Below are positions 1-9,577 of a stretch of DNA of 64,000 nt, piece after piece. Source of the stretch: Candidatus Melainabacteria bacterium (GTDB lineage Bacteria > Cyanobacteriota > Vampirovibrionia > Obscuribacterales > Obscuribacteraceae); NCBI GenBank assembly GCA_003151275.1, contig PLXC01000128.1, positions 6,672 to 70,671 on the forward strand. The letters run 5' to 3'. A program made the translations under genes and the position numbers. The notes beneath the pieces are model-generated. The model was not told where the DNA came from and made no database searches. It was given only the letters and a program-made list of their open reading frames with translations. Numbering within the stretch: the stretch's first letter is position 1; the number at the start of each line of letters is the position of its first letter.

Positions 1-1907
1 CCACCTGGGTCCCAGCCAATTTCAGAAGAAACGTCGTTAATCTCTGGATACTTGAGCATTAGTTTTTCGATTTGGGTCGTGGCTTCCTCCGTATCTAAAA
101 ACGAGGCTCCTGGCTGCATCTCAAGCACCCCGTAAGCTTGTCCAACGTCGGCAAGTGGCATCATCTCACTGCCTATGAAGTTGTAGAAAGTAAAGCCGAT
201 AATGATTGTACAAATGATACGAGCCATGTTGACAAAGCGGTGATCCAGCAACCAAAGCACGGTTTGGCGGTAACGTTCCTCCAGCCGCGTAAGAAAATTG
301 TCGAAAGGTTGGAGCAGTTTCTTTCTAATGAAACCACCGCTGGTGCTCGTGTCCGAGTCTGATTTCAACAGCTTCTCTGCAAGAACCGCAGTCAGCGTGA
401 GGGAGATCAAGAATGAAGCGAGAAGCCCAAAGATTATTGGCCAGACTAGGCCAACGAACATTTCTTGGACGATGCCACCACAAACCAAGAGCGGAACAAG
501 AGCCAAGATCAATACCATTGTTGAAGCAGCTACGGCCAAACGCACTTCGGTTATGCCATCGATAGTCGCCGTGCGGGGATCTTTACCCATGCGCAGATGT
601 CTTTCGATAGCGTGAATATCGATGATCGAATCATCGACTAAACGACCGATGGAAAGCAGCAGCCCGATTAGTGTCGAGCTGTTTAGTGTCATCCCCATGG
701 GCACCAGGGCCAGTACCGCCATCGATAAAGCTAACGGGATCGTGATCATCGAAATTAGGGTGCCGCGCCAATTGCCGAGGAAAAATAAAACTGCAACGCC
801 GGTAAGTAATATGGCAATCGCTAACTCTTCGACCATGTTGCTCAGCAGAATACCGACGAAATGGGAGTTATCGTAACTGACTTGAAACTTGATGCCTGGA
901 TACTGTTTTTCTAACAGGGCCACTTGTTGAAGAATGCCAGCAATAACGCGCGGTGAGCTGGCTTGCGGCTGTTGTATTACGCTGACTTCTATACCAGGCT
1001 CGATGTTGTTGTTATGAACATGATGATAGGCAGCGCGTTTTTCCTCGTAAGTATCGAGGACGCGTGCGACATCGCCAACGTAAACAACCTTGTCGCCAAC
1101 TGTCTTGACGGGATATTTTTGAACATCGTGACCGCTGCTGGCCAGTGAATCAATCCTGGCTATTGCCTCTGTGTGCGCACTGGTTAGCCGTCCCGCGGGT
1201 CTAGCTACATTCTGTTTATCGATCGCGTCTCGGACATCCAGGATGGAGAAGCCGTAAGCAGCTAGGGCATTACGATCCACCAATACCTGGAGCTGACGCT
1301 TGAATCCGCCAAAAGTGTAAATTGACCAAACGTCAGGCACTCGCTTGAGTTGCTCGGTTATTTGGTTATCGGCCAATTCCCTTAGCCTGACATTGTCCCA
1401 ACCCTTCCCAGTTAGATTGAGGGTGAGCACAGGCAAATTGAGCGGGTCAATTGGTAATACCCAAGAGGGTTTTAGATTGGCTCCAGTGATCGGCAATTGT
1501 CCCTGTACGGATGTCATTCTGGATTGAACATCGACATATGCTTGCTTCATATCGAAGCCATAAGGAAACTCCAGAGAGACCATGGATACGCCTTCTTGAG
1601 AGGTAGAGCGGATATAACGCACACCCCTTATTTCGACCATAGCTTCTTCGATTGGTTTGCTTATGTATGTCTCCATGTCCTCAGCAGAAAGCCCTTCCTG
1701 CATCGTGACGATGCCTATCATCGGACTTTGCACATACGGCATCATCCGTTTTGGTATGTAGAAGCCGATGGCCACGATTGCCATAAAGGTGATCGCCAGA
1801 TAGAAAGCGATAACCACATGTGGATGATCGATTGACCAGGTGGCGATATTGAATCCAGCTGGACTGTGGTTTTCTACGGGCTCTTTTTGTGTTTGGTAGT
1901 GCTGCAT
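1..1907 (-). CDS. RND-family efflux pump inner-membrane subunit (3' end cut by window)
   Basis: About 635 codons are present; the C-terminal part lies beyond position 1. The N-terminus (MQHYQTQKEP...) leads into a first membrane segment (residues ~25-45) and a porter domain. A multi-pass segment follows with the TM4-like stretch LSIGRLVDDSIIDIHAIERH, then a second periplasmic domain begins. Paired acidic residues in TM4 (here DD) are the proton-relay signature of RND pumps. The ATG overlaps the adaptor's TGA by one base (TGATG), so the two are translationally coupled. Family knowledge: a trimeric inner-membrane antiporter working with an adaptor and an outer-membrane channel. The TM4 pattern looks more like HAE-type (organic substrate) than CusA-type pumps, but the neighbours hint at metals; substrate unresolved. 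Confidence 0.93.
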   Translation of the reverse strand, partial: MQHYQTQKEPVENHSPAGFNIATWSIDHPHVVIAFYLAITFMAIVAIGFYIPKRMMPYVQSPMIGIVTMQEGLSAEDMETYISKPIEEAMVEIRGVRYIRSTSQEGVSMVSLEFPYGFDMKQAYVDVQSRMTSVQGQLPITGANLKPSWVLPIDPLNLPVLTLNLTGKGWDNVRLRELADNQITEQLKRVPDVWSIYTFGGFKRQLQVLVDRNALAAYGFSILDVRDAIDKQNVARPAGRLTSAHTEAIARIDSLASSGHDVQKYPVKTVGDKVVYVGDVARVLDTYEEKRAAYHHVHNNNIEPGIEVSVIQQPQASSPRVIAGILQQVALLEKQYPGIKFQVSYDNSHFVGILLSNMVEELAIAILLTGVAVLFFLGNWRGTLISMITIPLALSMAVLALVPMGMTLNSSTLIGLLLSIGRLVDDSIIDIHAIERHLRMGKDPRTATIDGITEVRLAVAASTMVLILALVPLLVCGGIVQEMFVGLVWPIIFGLLASFLISLTLTAVLAEKLLKSDSDTSTSGGFIRKKLLQPFDNFLTRLEERYRQTVLWLLDHRFVNMARIICTIIIGFTFYNFIGSEMMPLADVGQAYGVLEMQPGASFLDTEEATTQIEKLMLKYPEINDVSSEIGWDPG

Positions 1908-3670
1908 CACGGCACCTCAACATCGAGTTTTAGGTGGAAAGCTGTATCATTGGGCGGCTTGATAGTCAAATCGACTGACCATAACGTAGTCATGAAATTT
2001 GCATCAAACTGATAAATGCCGCTTGTACTTTCTTGCGCCCGCATCTGTGGTCCGGTCATGCTCATAGTTGGCATATCAGTCTTAGCGATGATTGTTGCGC
2101 CCGACAGGGGCGAACCATCTGATTTTTGCAACTGAATGATCAATTTGTTGCTGTTTGCCTTAAGTGGAACCGGCGCCATGTAAGCTAAGATGCCGATCTT
2201 GTTCACGGCAAATTTACTCTTCCAGTTGTTGCTCGCACTTAGGCGATTGCCAGCTGCTTGCGATCCAGTAGGCAATTGCACAGGACCTTGAGCACCCCAC
2301 TGTACTGCGATCACGGGTGTACTTGGCTGCAGTCCTCCTTGGCCTTGATAGATCACCTGATCGCCAGCAGACAGACCACTCTTAATCTCACTTCGAGTGT
2401 CGTTCGTGAGCCCCACCTCAACGTCGATGAGTTGTGCGGTGAGCGGTTGCTGACTGCCGACGGCTTTCCATACTTGTGCATGCTGTCCAGACCAAACTAT
2501 TGCGCTCGTCGGCACAGTGAGCGCATTTTTCGAGCCAGTTAAGATGTTCATGACCACATATTGGCCGGGCAGAAAGCGATAATTTGGATTTGGTATGAGC
2601 GCCTCCACGATTGTGGTACGGCTGTTTTGGTCGGCTGCAGGAAACTTTGCGGTGATGCGCGCCGGAATTATTTCAGCGGAACTGGTTGATGGCTTTATTT
2701 GCACAGCCGCTCCTGTAGCGATTCTGTCAATGTCTGTCGTCGCCACTTCTGCCTGCGCTCGTACTTTACTTATATGATCGATACGCATGATCCTGGTACC
2801 AGGGTTGACGACAACGCCTGGGCTGACATCGCGTTTGGTAACGACTCCATCTTCACTGGCCAAAATTCGAGTATAGGACTGCACGACCGAAGCCTGGTCA
2901 GAAGCAGCTTTAGCGGCTCCGGCTTCTTCTTGTTTGTGCTGAATATGTTGTTGCATGCCAATAGTCGCTTCTTTAATGGCAAGCTTGGTTTGAGTGGCTT
3001 CGAGGACTTTGGCCTGTGCCTCAGCGACTTTAGCCTGCGCCTCTTTGAACTGGGCAAGCTCATTTTCATATTCCTGTTTGGACACTACGTCCTTGTCGAC
3101 TAGAACTTTTTCTCGACCAATCTCTGCACTCCAGTAATTAAAACTAGCCAGCGCTCCTTCAAGCGCCTTCTTGGCGCCCATCTCTGCGTCTAGTGCGGCG
3201 GTGCTTTGATTTGTCTTCTCCAAGTAATCTTGGCGAGCAATTGCTACGTCATGAGTAGCAGCAAGAGCTTGGAACTTGGCTTGCGCGGCCTTCGCTGCAT
3301 ACTCGGAATCAGCACTATCTAAAACGACCAACAACTGTCCAGCCCGCACGTGATCGCCTGGATAGACGAGCATTCGCGCTATGTGTCCGGTAATTCGAGG
3401 ATAAACGTCCTCGTTATCGTATGCTTGGATGCTGCCGGTATACGTTATCGAGCCTGATATCTGCTCACGTTTGGCGGGTTCAATAGCGACAGGAACAGCT
3501 CCGGTGGGCGGCGCCATCTTGGACATGTCCATAGACTGAGATTCGATAACGCCCATCTGTCCGGGCTTTTTAAATACCCAGACCGCGATTATGCTTGCAA
3601 GCAAAACCAAAATGGTTACCACGATAGCAATTGCGTTTTCTCGCAGATGTGGGTTAGGTAGGCTTTTCAT
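1907..3670 (-). CDS. RND periplasmic adaptor (membrane fusion protein) with C-terminal YtkA-like domain
   Basis: 587 residues. An N-terminal membrane anchor (~13-34) is followed by a short Met-rich linker (SMDMSKM). Then come a split lipoyl/barrel-sandwich domain (DVYPRITGHIARMLVYPGDHVRAGQLLVV is split here around residues 85-115), a long Ala/Gln/Glu-rich helical hairpin (~120-260), and beta-barrel and membrane-proximal domains to ~480. The last ~95 residues hold GSPLSGATI and MPTMSMTG, which resemble YtkA-like domains sometimes linked to copper and heavy-metal efflux adaptors. Known role: links the inner-membrane pump to the outer-membrane channel. It is stop/start coupled to the pump gene downstream. 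No outer-membrane TolC-type gene is visible in the window. Confidence 0.9.
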   Translation of the reverse strand: MKSLPNPHLRENAIAIVVTILVLLASIIAVWVFKKPGQMGVIESQSMDMSKMAPPTGAVPVAIEPAKREQISGSITYTGSIQAYDNEDVYPRITGHIARMLVYPGDHVRAGQLLVVLDSADSEYAAKAAQAKFQALAATHDVAIARQDYLEKTNQSTAALDAEMGAKKALEGALASFNYWSAEIGREKVLVDKDVVSKQEYENELAQFKEAQAKVAEAQAKVLEATQTKLAIKEATIGMQQHIQHKQEEAGAAKAASDQASVVQSYTRILASEDGVVTKRDVSPGVVVNPGTRIMRIDHISKVRAQAEVATTDIDRIATGAAVQIKPSTSSAEIIPARITAKFPAADQNSRTTIVEALIPNPNYRFLPGQYVVMNILTGSKNALTVPTSAIVWSGQHAQVWKAVGSQQPLTAQLIDVEVGLTNDTRSEIKSGLSAGDQVIYQGQGGLQPSTPVIAVQWGAQGPVQLPTGSQAAGNRLSASNNWKSKFAVNKIGILAYMAPVPLKANSNKLIIQLQKSDGSPLSGATIIAKTDMPTMSMTGPQMRAQESTSGIYQFDANFMTTLWSVDLTIKPPNDTAFHLKLDVEVP

Positions 3671-3825
3671 TAATTGTCCTAAACGTACGTGTTAACTAAA
3701 TTCTCTGTGTGCGAGTTGATTTAGCATTGCCACTTTGTTGAACTTATTGCTAAATACTGCCTTGCTCGAACGACAATAAGCCCGCGGCAGACTCCTGCCA
3801 CGAGCAAAGAAAAAGCTTCCGTTGT

Positions 3826-4221
3826 TTAGGTCAGAAGGACACCGTGCAATAGGTATAGACCAAGTGAGTATTGACGCAGGAAAGGAGGTCCGCGCGTCGC
3901 ATTTGCAGACGAACCAATAAACTCTGAGAGCACCATAGCTGGTGCAAGGCGCACAGCAACGACGGCGACAATTGGTGCGGACGGATTTGGCAATCTGTTT
4001 AGGCCACCAAGCGCTTGACTATCGGCATTGCGAAAGCACGACAGATCTGTCCCGTTCATCGACGTGCCAGCCTCAGCGTGAACACATCGAGCGTGACAAC
4101 AGTCCATCACTGATGCCGTAACCAAGAGGACTTCCTGACTATTGCATAAACAATGCAGGCGCGGCAGAGTCCCCAGCAGCGCCAGGACGGTAGTAAAGAG
4201 TATTAACCAGCTACGTTTCAT
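3826..4221 (-). CDS. Small secreted Cys/His-containing protein, DUF2946-like
   Basis: 131 residues from the ATG at 4221. This start is chosen because it begins a clear signal sequence (MKRSWLILFTTVLALLG); the open frame upstream reads like non-coding sequence. The mature part has clustered Cys/His (VMDCCHARCVHAEAG, DLSCF), a hydrophobic stretch (PIVAVVAVRLAPAMVL) and ends in a Pro-aromatic-Leu tail (PPFLRQYSLGLYLLHGVLLT). Small proteins of this layout often precede metal-efflux operons, and it sits 155 bp upstream of the adaptor on the same strand. I infer a periplasmic metal-binding accessory role; no domain is certain. Confidence 0.6.
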   Translation of the reverse strand: MKRSWLILFTTVLALLGTLPRLHCLCNSQEVLLVTASVMDCCHARCVHAEAGTSMNGTDLSCFRNADSQALGGLNRLPNPSAPIVAVVAVRLAPAMVLSEFIGSSANATRGPPFLRQYSLGLYLLHGVLLT

Positions 4222-4418
4222 GTCGACAATTATATACCTGCCGATAATGGCGGTGTTGTCGCTATGGAATTTCTTGACCAGCTTGCCCTCAAGCTCGCGA
4301 TCGCATGCTCGATGTTGGTTGCGAGCGAAATTCTCGTGCGGGCAATGGTGTTTCTCAGCAGACGCGGCGCAAGCGGATAAGTTTCTTTCAGAATCAAGAT
4401 TCCGACTGCAGCATTTTA

Positions 4419-5273
4419 TCAAGGTCGAGGCGCTTTGGATTTTAGTTGCCAGCCCCATTCCATGATTGAGCCGTCATAGACTGGAATGATCTCACCTGTA
4501 TAAATCTCGTGCAGCAGGGAAAATGTCGAAGCTCGCACACCAACTTCGCAGTAAGAGATTTTGTTTAGTGAATGCAGAATGTCTGGCGGAGTGATTTCGA
4601 GATAGCGTTCGCGATTGACGAACGTCCCGTCCTCTTCAAACAAAGAAGCGAATGGAAAGAGTATCGAGTTGGGAAGTCGTCCTTTTACCGGTTGATAGTC
4701 GTAGCAATCACCATGAAATTCAGCTGGAGTGCGCGTATCGATCATCAGCGGTAATTGATCCGCATTATTGTTGAACAATTGATCGTGCTTTATCCGACGT
4801 CTCTCGTCCAGTGCAATGTGAAATTCGCCTTTCTGAGAATGTGATTGAGTGCCAGTCTCGACCGCTCCGCCCGCAGTAATCCAACCGTTCCATCCACCGT
4901 CAAGCATGTAAACTTCGCGGGCTCCAAAATATAAAAGCATCCAGGCGACGCGACCTTCCCTTCCTTTTGAACGAGCAGAATCTGCATAGACGACTATTGG
5001 TGCGTTCTGTCTGATGCCGGTGTCGATCAACCGCTGCTCTAAAGATTGTTCGTTCGGATTCCCGAGAGTGCCCCAGTATCCAGGCTCGTGCAATATTTCT
5101 GGCGATTCGGCAGGAGCTGATTCGCACCATTCTTCCCACGAAATTCTAACTGCGCCCGGTATGTGGCCGAGCAAGAATTCCGGCTCGGGACGGGAATCCA
5201 CGACAACGTATTTGCGTGGATCGCTGTCAATGTATTTCATCAGAGTTTCAATTTGAAGAAGGCCAATGGTCAT
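4419..5273 (-). CDS. Two-domain rhodanese sulfurtransferase (thiosulfate/3-mercaptopyruvate type)
   Basis: 284 residues from the ATG at 5273, where homology-like sequence begins (MTIGLLQIETLMKYIDSDP). The frame stays open to an ATG at 5417, but those 48 residues do not look like the family. The N-terminal rhodanese domain (~15-130) has VVVDSRPEPEFLLGHIPGAV and carries Asp (VVYADSAR) where an active site would have Cys, so it is the inactive half. The C-terminal domain (~150-284) has MIDTRTPAEF and the active loop CEVGVRAS with the catalytic Cys. Reaction in the family: sulfur transfer from thiosulfate or mercaptopyruvate to cyanide or a thiol. No signal peptide is seen, so likely cytoplasmic. 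It lies upstream of the efflux genes on the same strand; a link to thiol or metal stress is only inferred. Confidence 0.88.
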   Translation of the reverse strand: MTIGLLQIETLMKYIDSDPRKYVVVDSRPEPEFLLGHIPGAVRISWEEWCESAPAESPEILHEPGYWGTLGNPNEQSLEQRLIDTGIRQNAPIVVYADSARSKGREGRVAWMLLYFGAREVYMLDGGWNGWITAGGAVETGTQSHSQKGEFHIALDERRRIKHDQLFNNNADQLPLMIDTRTPAEFHGDCYDYQPVKGRLPNSILFPFASLFEEDGTFVNRERYLEITPPDILHSLNKISYCEVGVRASTFSLLHEIYTGEIIPVYDGSIMEWGWQLKSKAPRP

Positions 5274-5865
5274 TGATGGTTCCGCGCTGATTAAGCTATA
5301 GCCACAATACTGGATCGAATGTGCGTTCAAGCGAATACTTGTCTGCTTTCCCAAGATAAGTATGGCTTTCTTGGGTAAAAGCGGACCGTTATAAGGCTGC
5401 TTTGTTGACCAATGCATTGATATCTTTTTGGCTTAAAGACGAGCGATCAGAGCATGGCCATGAGGCAATAGTGCAACTAGATTTTGCTAGTCATTTTATG
5501 AAAGAAATGGGCTTTGTCCCAGGAAAGTCTTGAATTAAAGACACAGGCAGAAACGATCAAAAATCAATGATTTATACCTGACGTGAGGAGTCAGCACTAG
5601 AACTTTCCAATTTGCTATGAGGGCTTCAAGATCGGACCAATCCAGCCACGCACCACCACCAGTGCCATCGGCAAAGCCAACATAAAACGATTATCCATTC
5701 GGCGAAAAGCAGGTGCTCCTCGTAGCGGAATTTCAAATGAACGCTACTAGTATCGGAACAACCACAAGAACTTCACACCTGCATCATGAAAGGTTCATGC
5801 CGACCAAGGTACATTTACAGCACCCAGCAGTGGTGTTGGTTTTTACCAGATAGGAGAAGCAAGAA
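5274..5865. other. Intergenic region, divergent promoter space
   Basis: About 590 bp without a convincing gene, between the minus-strand sulfurtransferase and a plus-strand unknown gene. It should hold both promoters. A single copy of a motif resembling the repeated one at 15744-16032 occurs near 5741 (ACGCTACTAG). I see no RNA gene or strong hairpin. Confidence 0.5.
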
Positions 5866-6375
5866 ATGGGACTAATTTCTAACGATCGACCAGAACAAAT
5901 CAACGTTCCTAAAGATACCAGCCAAGCTACAAATCTTTCAGCTGGCATCTTTGCTCAGGCTAAGCTTAGCGACTTCAGACAACTCCCGGACAGCAGCGGC
6001 TCTGCGAGTAATTATCTGCATGACATGCCGATGACGATTACGGATTCGGCTGCCAATCCTGGCCAAGGCGCTGTAGACACAGGTACAGGGGCCGCGACCC
6101 GCTCAGACGTGCTCAACCCGAACACCGGCGCCGTCTTTGCACAAGTCGATCAGATAGATGGTCAGATTGCAAGAGTCAAGTTCGAGGACGGCCCTATGGC
6201 AGGAAGCCAGATCGTTCGTGGGACTGATGATGGGACGTACACGCTCAAGGATGCCCAGGGCCGGGAGACGCCCTTGACCTCTGTGAACTTCGATGAGAAA
6301 GGGCAGAGCATCAGCTTTACGGACACAATTGGTAATACCAATATAGTTTTCAGCAACGGTGTACAGATAGCTTGA
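5866..6375 (+). CDS. Unknown 169-residue protein
   Basis: Preceded by a good ribosome-binding site (GGAGAAG, 6-7 bases before the ATG). The first ~60 residues are polar and probably disordered. The C-terminal half reads like a small beta domain (QIDGQIARVKFEDGPM, DGTYTLKDAQG, SISFTDTIGNTNIVFSNG) with alternating hydrophobic residues. No signal peptide or membrane segment. I do not recognise the family. It ends shortly before a hairpin at 6410-6454 and appears monocistronic. Confidence 0.7.
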   Translation: MGLISNDRPEQINVPKDTSQATNLSAGIFAQAKLSDFRQLPDSSGSASNYLHDMPMTITDSAANPGQGAVDTGTGAATRSDVLNPNTGAVFAQVDQIDGQIARVKFEDGPMAGSQIVRGTDDGTYTLKDAQGRETPLTSVNFDEKGQSISFTDTIGNTNIVFSNGVQIA

Positions 6376-6409
6376 CTTTCGCTTGTTTGAGGTAGCAAAG
6401 ATCCGAAAA

Positions 6410-6454
6410 GCATACCTCTAAAGTTGGCACAGGTCGTCATCTTTAGAGGCATGC
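6410..6454. terminator. Hairpin downstream of the unknown gene
   Basis: CCTCTAAAG (6415-6423) pairs with CTTTAGAGG (6441-6449), and the stem extends outward by GCAT/ATGC with one mismatch, leaving a 17-nt loop. It lies 35 bp after the stop of the 5866 gene. There is no T-run after it on either strand, so a classical intrinsic terminator is not proven. Confidence 0.4.
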
Positions 6455-6663
6455 CGAAAAGGGTGGCTGGCAGGCAGGCACCATCAGCAGTCCCTCTAAT
6501 CCCTCATTCGATTGTGTGGCCGCACCGGGGATAATACCAATCAAATTAATTCATTGATTAATCGCCGGCACCTTATGTCAAAGGCGCGATAATGGCTGAG
6601 GCAACCAGATTTATCGCGTTGGCCGCCCGTACCGGTCAACCATAGAATGAGAAGTGAAAGAAA

Positions 6664-7908
6664 TTGATCAATAGAACCGCGTGCGCACTTGGGATGGCTT
6701 TTCTAATTAGTTCGAATTGTGTTCCTGCGATCTGCCAGGAAGCGAAATCCGTCGTATCGACAACAGCAAGCCCTGTTCCTGCAGCAGCTACGGATTCGGC
6801 AAAGCAGACGAATGATAGTGCCGCACAAGGAGCAGCTGCAGATTCGGCAAAGCAGACGAATGACATTGCCGCACCTGGGCCAGCTACTGCGACTTCTCCT
6901 GATCGATCCGCGGGCGAACAGGCAGCGGCAGCACCTGAGTCAATACATCAATTTGCATTTAAAGAGGATGCAGGGGCTTTCAAGGACTTACATGTACCTG
7001 TTTACGAATGGTTGCCGACCGATGTAGCTCCGGGAGGAATGGTGCTTGCCATTCACGGTCTGACACTGCACGGCACAAGTTATGAGCTTGTCGCCAAGTC
7101 CTTCGCTGCCGGTGGCTATTACTTTGTTGCATCGGACATGCGCGGCTTTGGGAAATGCAACAGCAAATTTTCGCCCGCTCATGAATACTGCGTTGATTCC
7201 GATTGCAAATGGAAAGTTGATTACGATAAAAGTTACGACGATATTGTTGCCATCGCTCAAATCATGAAGCACCAGTATCCAAACATTGCGCTCACGGTCA
7301 TGGGTGAGAGCCTGGGCGCAACGTTGGCTGTGCGCATCGCCGCAGAGCATCCTGAACTAGTAGATCGGATGATTCTTTCGGCGCCCGCAGTTAAGTTGAA
7401 TCCGCTCATGTTTCTTTCCCCGAACAGCATCAGCTCGGGACTGTATGCGCTTTTTATTAGCCCCAAATTTCACATGAGCTTGAAGGGTTTCATCAATCAC
7501 CTTGTCTCTAATAATGCAAACATCAGCAAAGAGATGATGGACGATAAGCTGATTCGAAAAGACTTAAGCCTAGCCGATCTCATGAAGACACAGGACTGTG
7601 TGGAGAAAACAATAAAATATGCACGTTTGATTCACAGAAGTATGCCGATCCTAATCGTTCAAGGCAGCATCGATCACTGCGTAATTCCAGATGACGTCGT
7701 ACAACTTTCGAGTAATACTCACTCTGGCGATCAAACATTGAGATGGCTCGATAACACCGGACATCTGCTACTTGAGACGCATTATGTCAAGGCCGGCACC
7801 ATTGCGGCAATCAGTGATTGGTTTGATGATCATGAGCCTGCCCATCTCAAAAGGCTTAAGGATATCCAAAGTGATATACAAGCGTTGGGCGGAAAGATTG
7901 ACGATTGA
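6664..7908 (+). CDS. Secreted alpha/beta hydrolase, monoacylglycerol-lipase / S33 type
   Basis: 414 residues with a TTG start; an in-frame TGA at 6655 excludes anything further upstream, and ATG at 6694 is an alternative that shortens the signal peptide. A signal sequence (~1-25, ending AICQEA) leads into a low-complexity Ala/Thr/Ser linker containing two copies of a 16-residue unit (ADSAKQTND..., 48 bp apart at 6793 and 6841). The catalytic domain starts near residue 95. It has the oxyanion-type strand LAIHGLTLHG, nucleophile elbow GESLGA, acid in QGSIDHCV and histidine in DNTGHLLLE, so the triad is complete. Family chemistry: ester hydrolysis of monoacylglycerols or lysolipids; the actual substrate is unknown. 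It is likely exported and sits convergently 3 bp from the GT4 gene. Confidence 0.85.
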   Translation: MINRTACALGMAFLISSNCVPAICQEAKSVVSTTASPVPAAATDSAKQTNDSAAQGAAADSAKQTNDIAAPGPATATSPDRSAGEQAAAAPESIHQFAFKEDAGAFKDLHVPVYEWLPTDVAPGGMVLAIHGLTLHGTSYELVAKSFAAGGYYFVASDMRGFGKCNSKFSPAHEYCVDSDCKWKVDYDKSYDDIVAIAQIMKHQYPNIALTVMGESLGATLAVRIAAEHPELVDRMILSAPAVKLNPLMFLSPNSISSGLYALFISPKFHMSLKGFINHLVSNNANISKEMMDDKLIRKDLSLADLMKTQDCVEKTIKYARLIHRSMPILIVQGSIDHCVIPDDVVQLSSNTHSGDQTLRWLDNTGHLLLETHYVKAGTIAAISDWFDDHEPAHLKRLKDIQSDIQALGGKIDD

Positions 7909-7911
7909 GTG

Positions 7912-9504
7912 TCAGCGTCTACTCAGGTGAGGCTGCTTGATACTGTTGCCAATGAAGGACTTAAATAGTTCGTCTCGTTCGGCTTCTTTTGCTTTGATAT
8001 TGAAATCTAATTTTTGAGTCAGTCCTTCCAATCGTGATGACCTGTATCCACTCAAACCGTGAGCGAAATTGAGTGGGGAGAGCAGTGCTTTTGCCGCACA
8101 CAGCCGCGGTCTCTTCAATCCAAGTAAAAGCCAATGTTTGATTCTAAACGTCAAAGAATGCACATAAATTAGTTGGTACAGATTTTGATGATACGAGTAA
8201 ATCAAATCTCGCACATCGGCGAAAGCCTCTTCTGGCGATTTTCGATATTGGGCAAATTGTTTGGCGGTTCGATAATTGATAATTGCCTTTTCGTAAACCT
8301 GCAGTTGATGCTCCGCTACCGTGCTGCTTTCGAGCATGGCAAGAGCCTTATCGCGGGCTGCTTCGCCGAAGGCTGTGCGGCGTTCAGGAGCGATGGCAAG
8401 TTTTACTATTGCCGCAGCGATGTCTGCAGGGCGACCGGGCGGAATTACAAAGCCGGTAACGCCGTCATCAACGTATTCTGGTGTGCCGCCAGCATTTGTA
8501 GCAACAACAGGCTTTCCGCACGCCATTGCTTCCAGTACTGTATATGGTGCATTCTCATAGAGGGAAGGCACCACGCAAATGTCAGCTGAACGATAAAGGG
8601 AAGGCATTTCCGACAGAGGAACATGGTCGATGAATTGTACGTACTCCCCGGCACCACTAGAAGCGAGCCGCCGTTTGACTGTTTCTGAAACGGAACGCTT
8701 GCCGATTTTCATATCTCGGCCGACGATAATGAACCTAACATTTTTCGTTTGTTCGAGAACTTGCGGAATGGCATCGATCAGTTGATGAATACCTTTGCGT
8801 TCTTCCAAGCGCCCCGCAAACATGACCGTGACTTGTTCTGAGGCAGGCAGTGATTTGGGGCCGGCGGGACTGAACTTGTTTGTGTCGACGCCATTGCGCA
8901 CGATCTGAATTGATTTATTGTCGTAACCGCAATCTAGCGAGACGTACTTCGCAAGTTCCTCACTTGGCGATGAAACAGCATCGGCATTTAGTATTGTCAG
9001 CCGTTCGAGCAATCCAAAAAGATTGTGATCAAAGGATGGGAAGAGACTGTGATATCTCTCCGCAACGAACTTGAAGTGAGGTGTGTGCAAGCGCACCACC
9101 AAGGGGCAGGATTTCGTCATCGCGATCAGAAGCCCTTCTGCTAGATGTTCGGGCGCTTCGACAACATCAAAAGGTTTCTTTGCGTGCAACTCAGTGAACT
9201 TGTTCCACAGAGCAATTGTTGTTTTGAATAGATAGTGACTGTAGGGAAGCGATATCCAAATCGTCGCCAATTCGTCGAGAAGGTGACCCCACACTGCCCT
9301 GTGAAGCGGAATCAGATGACGCCCAGATTGTTCGGCACCATTGCCAATTGGCGGTTCAGTAATTTCTTCCTTCTTAGCCAGGGCCACGATTTCAACATCG
9401 TGTCCCAACGCGGCAAGAGCATTAGCGTGCTGGTACGTGTACGCACCAATTCCACCCCAGCCAGTCTCCGGCGGATATTCGCGAGAGATTAGGCAAATGC
9501 GCAA
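7912..9504 (-). CDS. GT4 glycosyltransferase with family-specific C-terminal module
   Basis: 530 residues. I choose the TTG at 9504: it has GGAG eight bases upstream and lines up with the ATG of the paralogue at 52833 (both continue RICLISREYPP). A GTG at 9513 is the alternative. GT-B fold: N-terminal domain with GWGGIG and HDVEIVALA; C-terminal domain with MFAGRLEERKGIHQLI and the E-x7-E motif (ENAPYTVLE) followed by ACGKPVVATNAGG. After the normal fold (~400) comes a ~130-residue helical tail with IYSYHQNLYQLIYVHS and FRIKHW, shared with two other GT4 genes here. Predicted role: nucleotide-sugar-dependent transfer at the cytoplasmic membrane face, probably the last step of the rhamnose locus. 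Donor unknown. Confidence 0.92.
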   Translation of the reverse strand: MRICLISREYPPETGWGGIGAYTYQHANALAALGHDVEIVALAKKEEITEPPIGNGAEQSGRHLIPLHRAVWGHLLDELATIWISLPYSHYLFKTTIALWNKFTELHAKKPFDVVEAPEHLAEGLLIAMTKSCPLVVRLHTPHFKFVAERYHSLFPSFDHNLFGLLERLTILNADAVSSPSEELAKYVSLDCGYDNKSIQIVRNGVDTNKFSPAGPKSLPASEQVTVMFAGRLEERKGIHQLIDAIPQVLEQTKNVRFIIVGRDMKIGKRSVSETVKRRLASSGAGEYVQFIDHVPLSEMPSLYRSADICVVPSLYENAPYTVLEAMACGKPVVATNAGGTPEYVDDGVTGFVIPPGRPADIAAAIVKLAIAPERRTAFGEAARDKALAMLESSTVAEHQLQVYEKAIINYRTAKQFAQYRKSPEEAFADVRDLIYSYHQNLYQLIYVHSLTFRIKHWLLLGLKRPRLCAAKALLSPLNFAHGLSGYRSSRLEGLTQKLDFNIKAKEAERDELFKSFIGNSIKQPHLSRR

Positions 9505-9577
9505 TTCGTTCACTCCATGGGGGAATTAGGGGATTTCTGGGTCGACTGAGGAATGCTCTATGTCTGATGAGACAAAG

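Noticed and set aside
3826..4458. The longer 210-residue form of the small secreted protein
   Set aside because: The extra 79 N-terminal residues do not resemble a protein start and would hide the clear signal peptide at 4221; the extension also overlaps the sulfurtransferase end.
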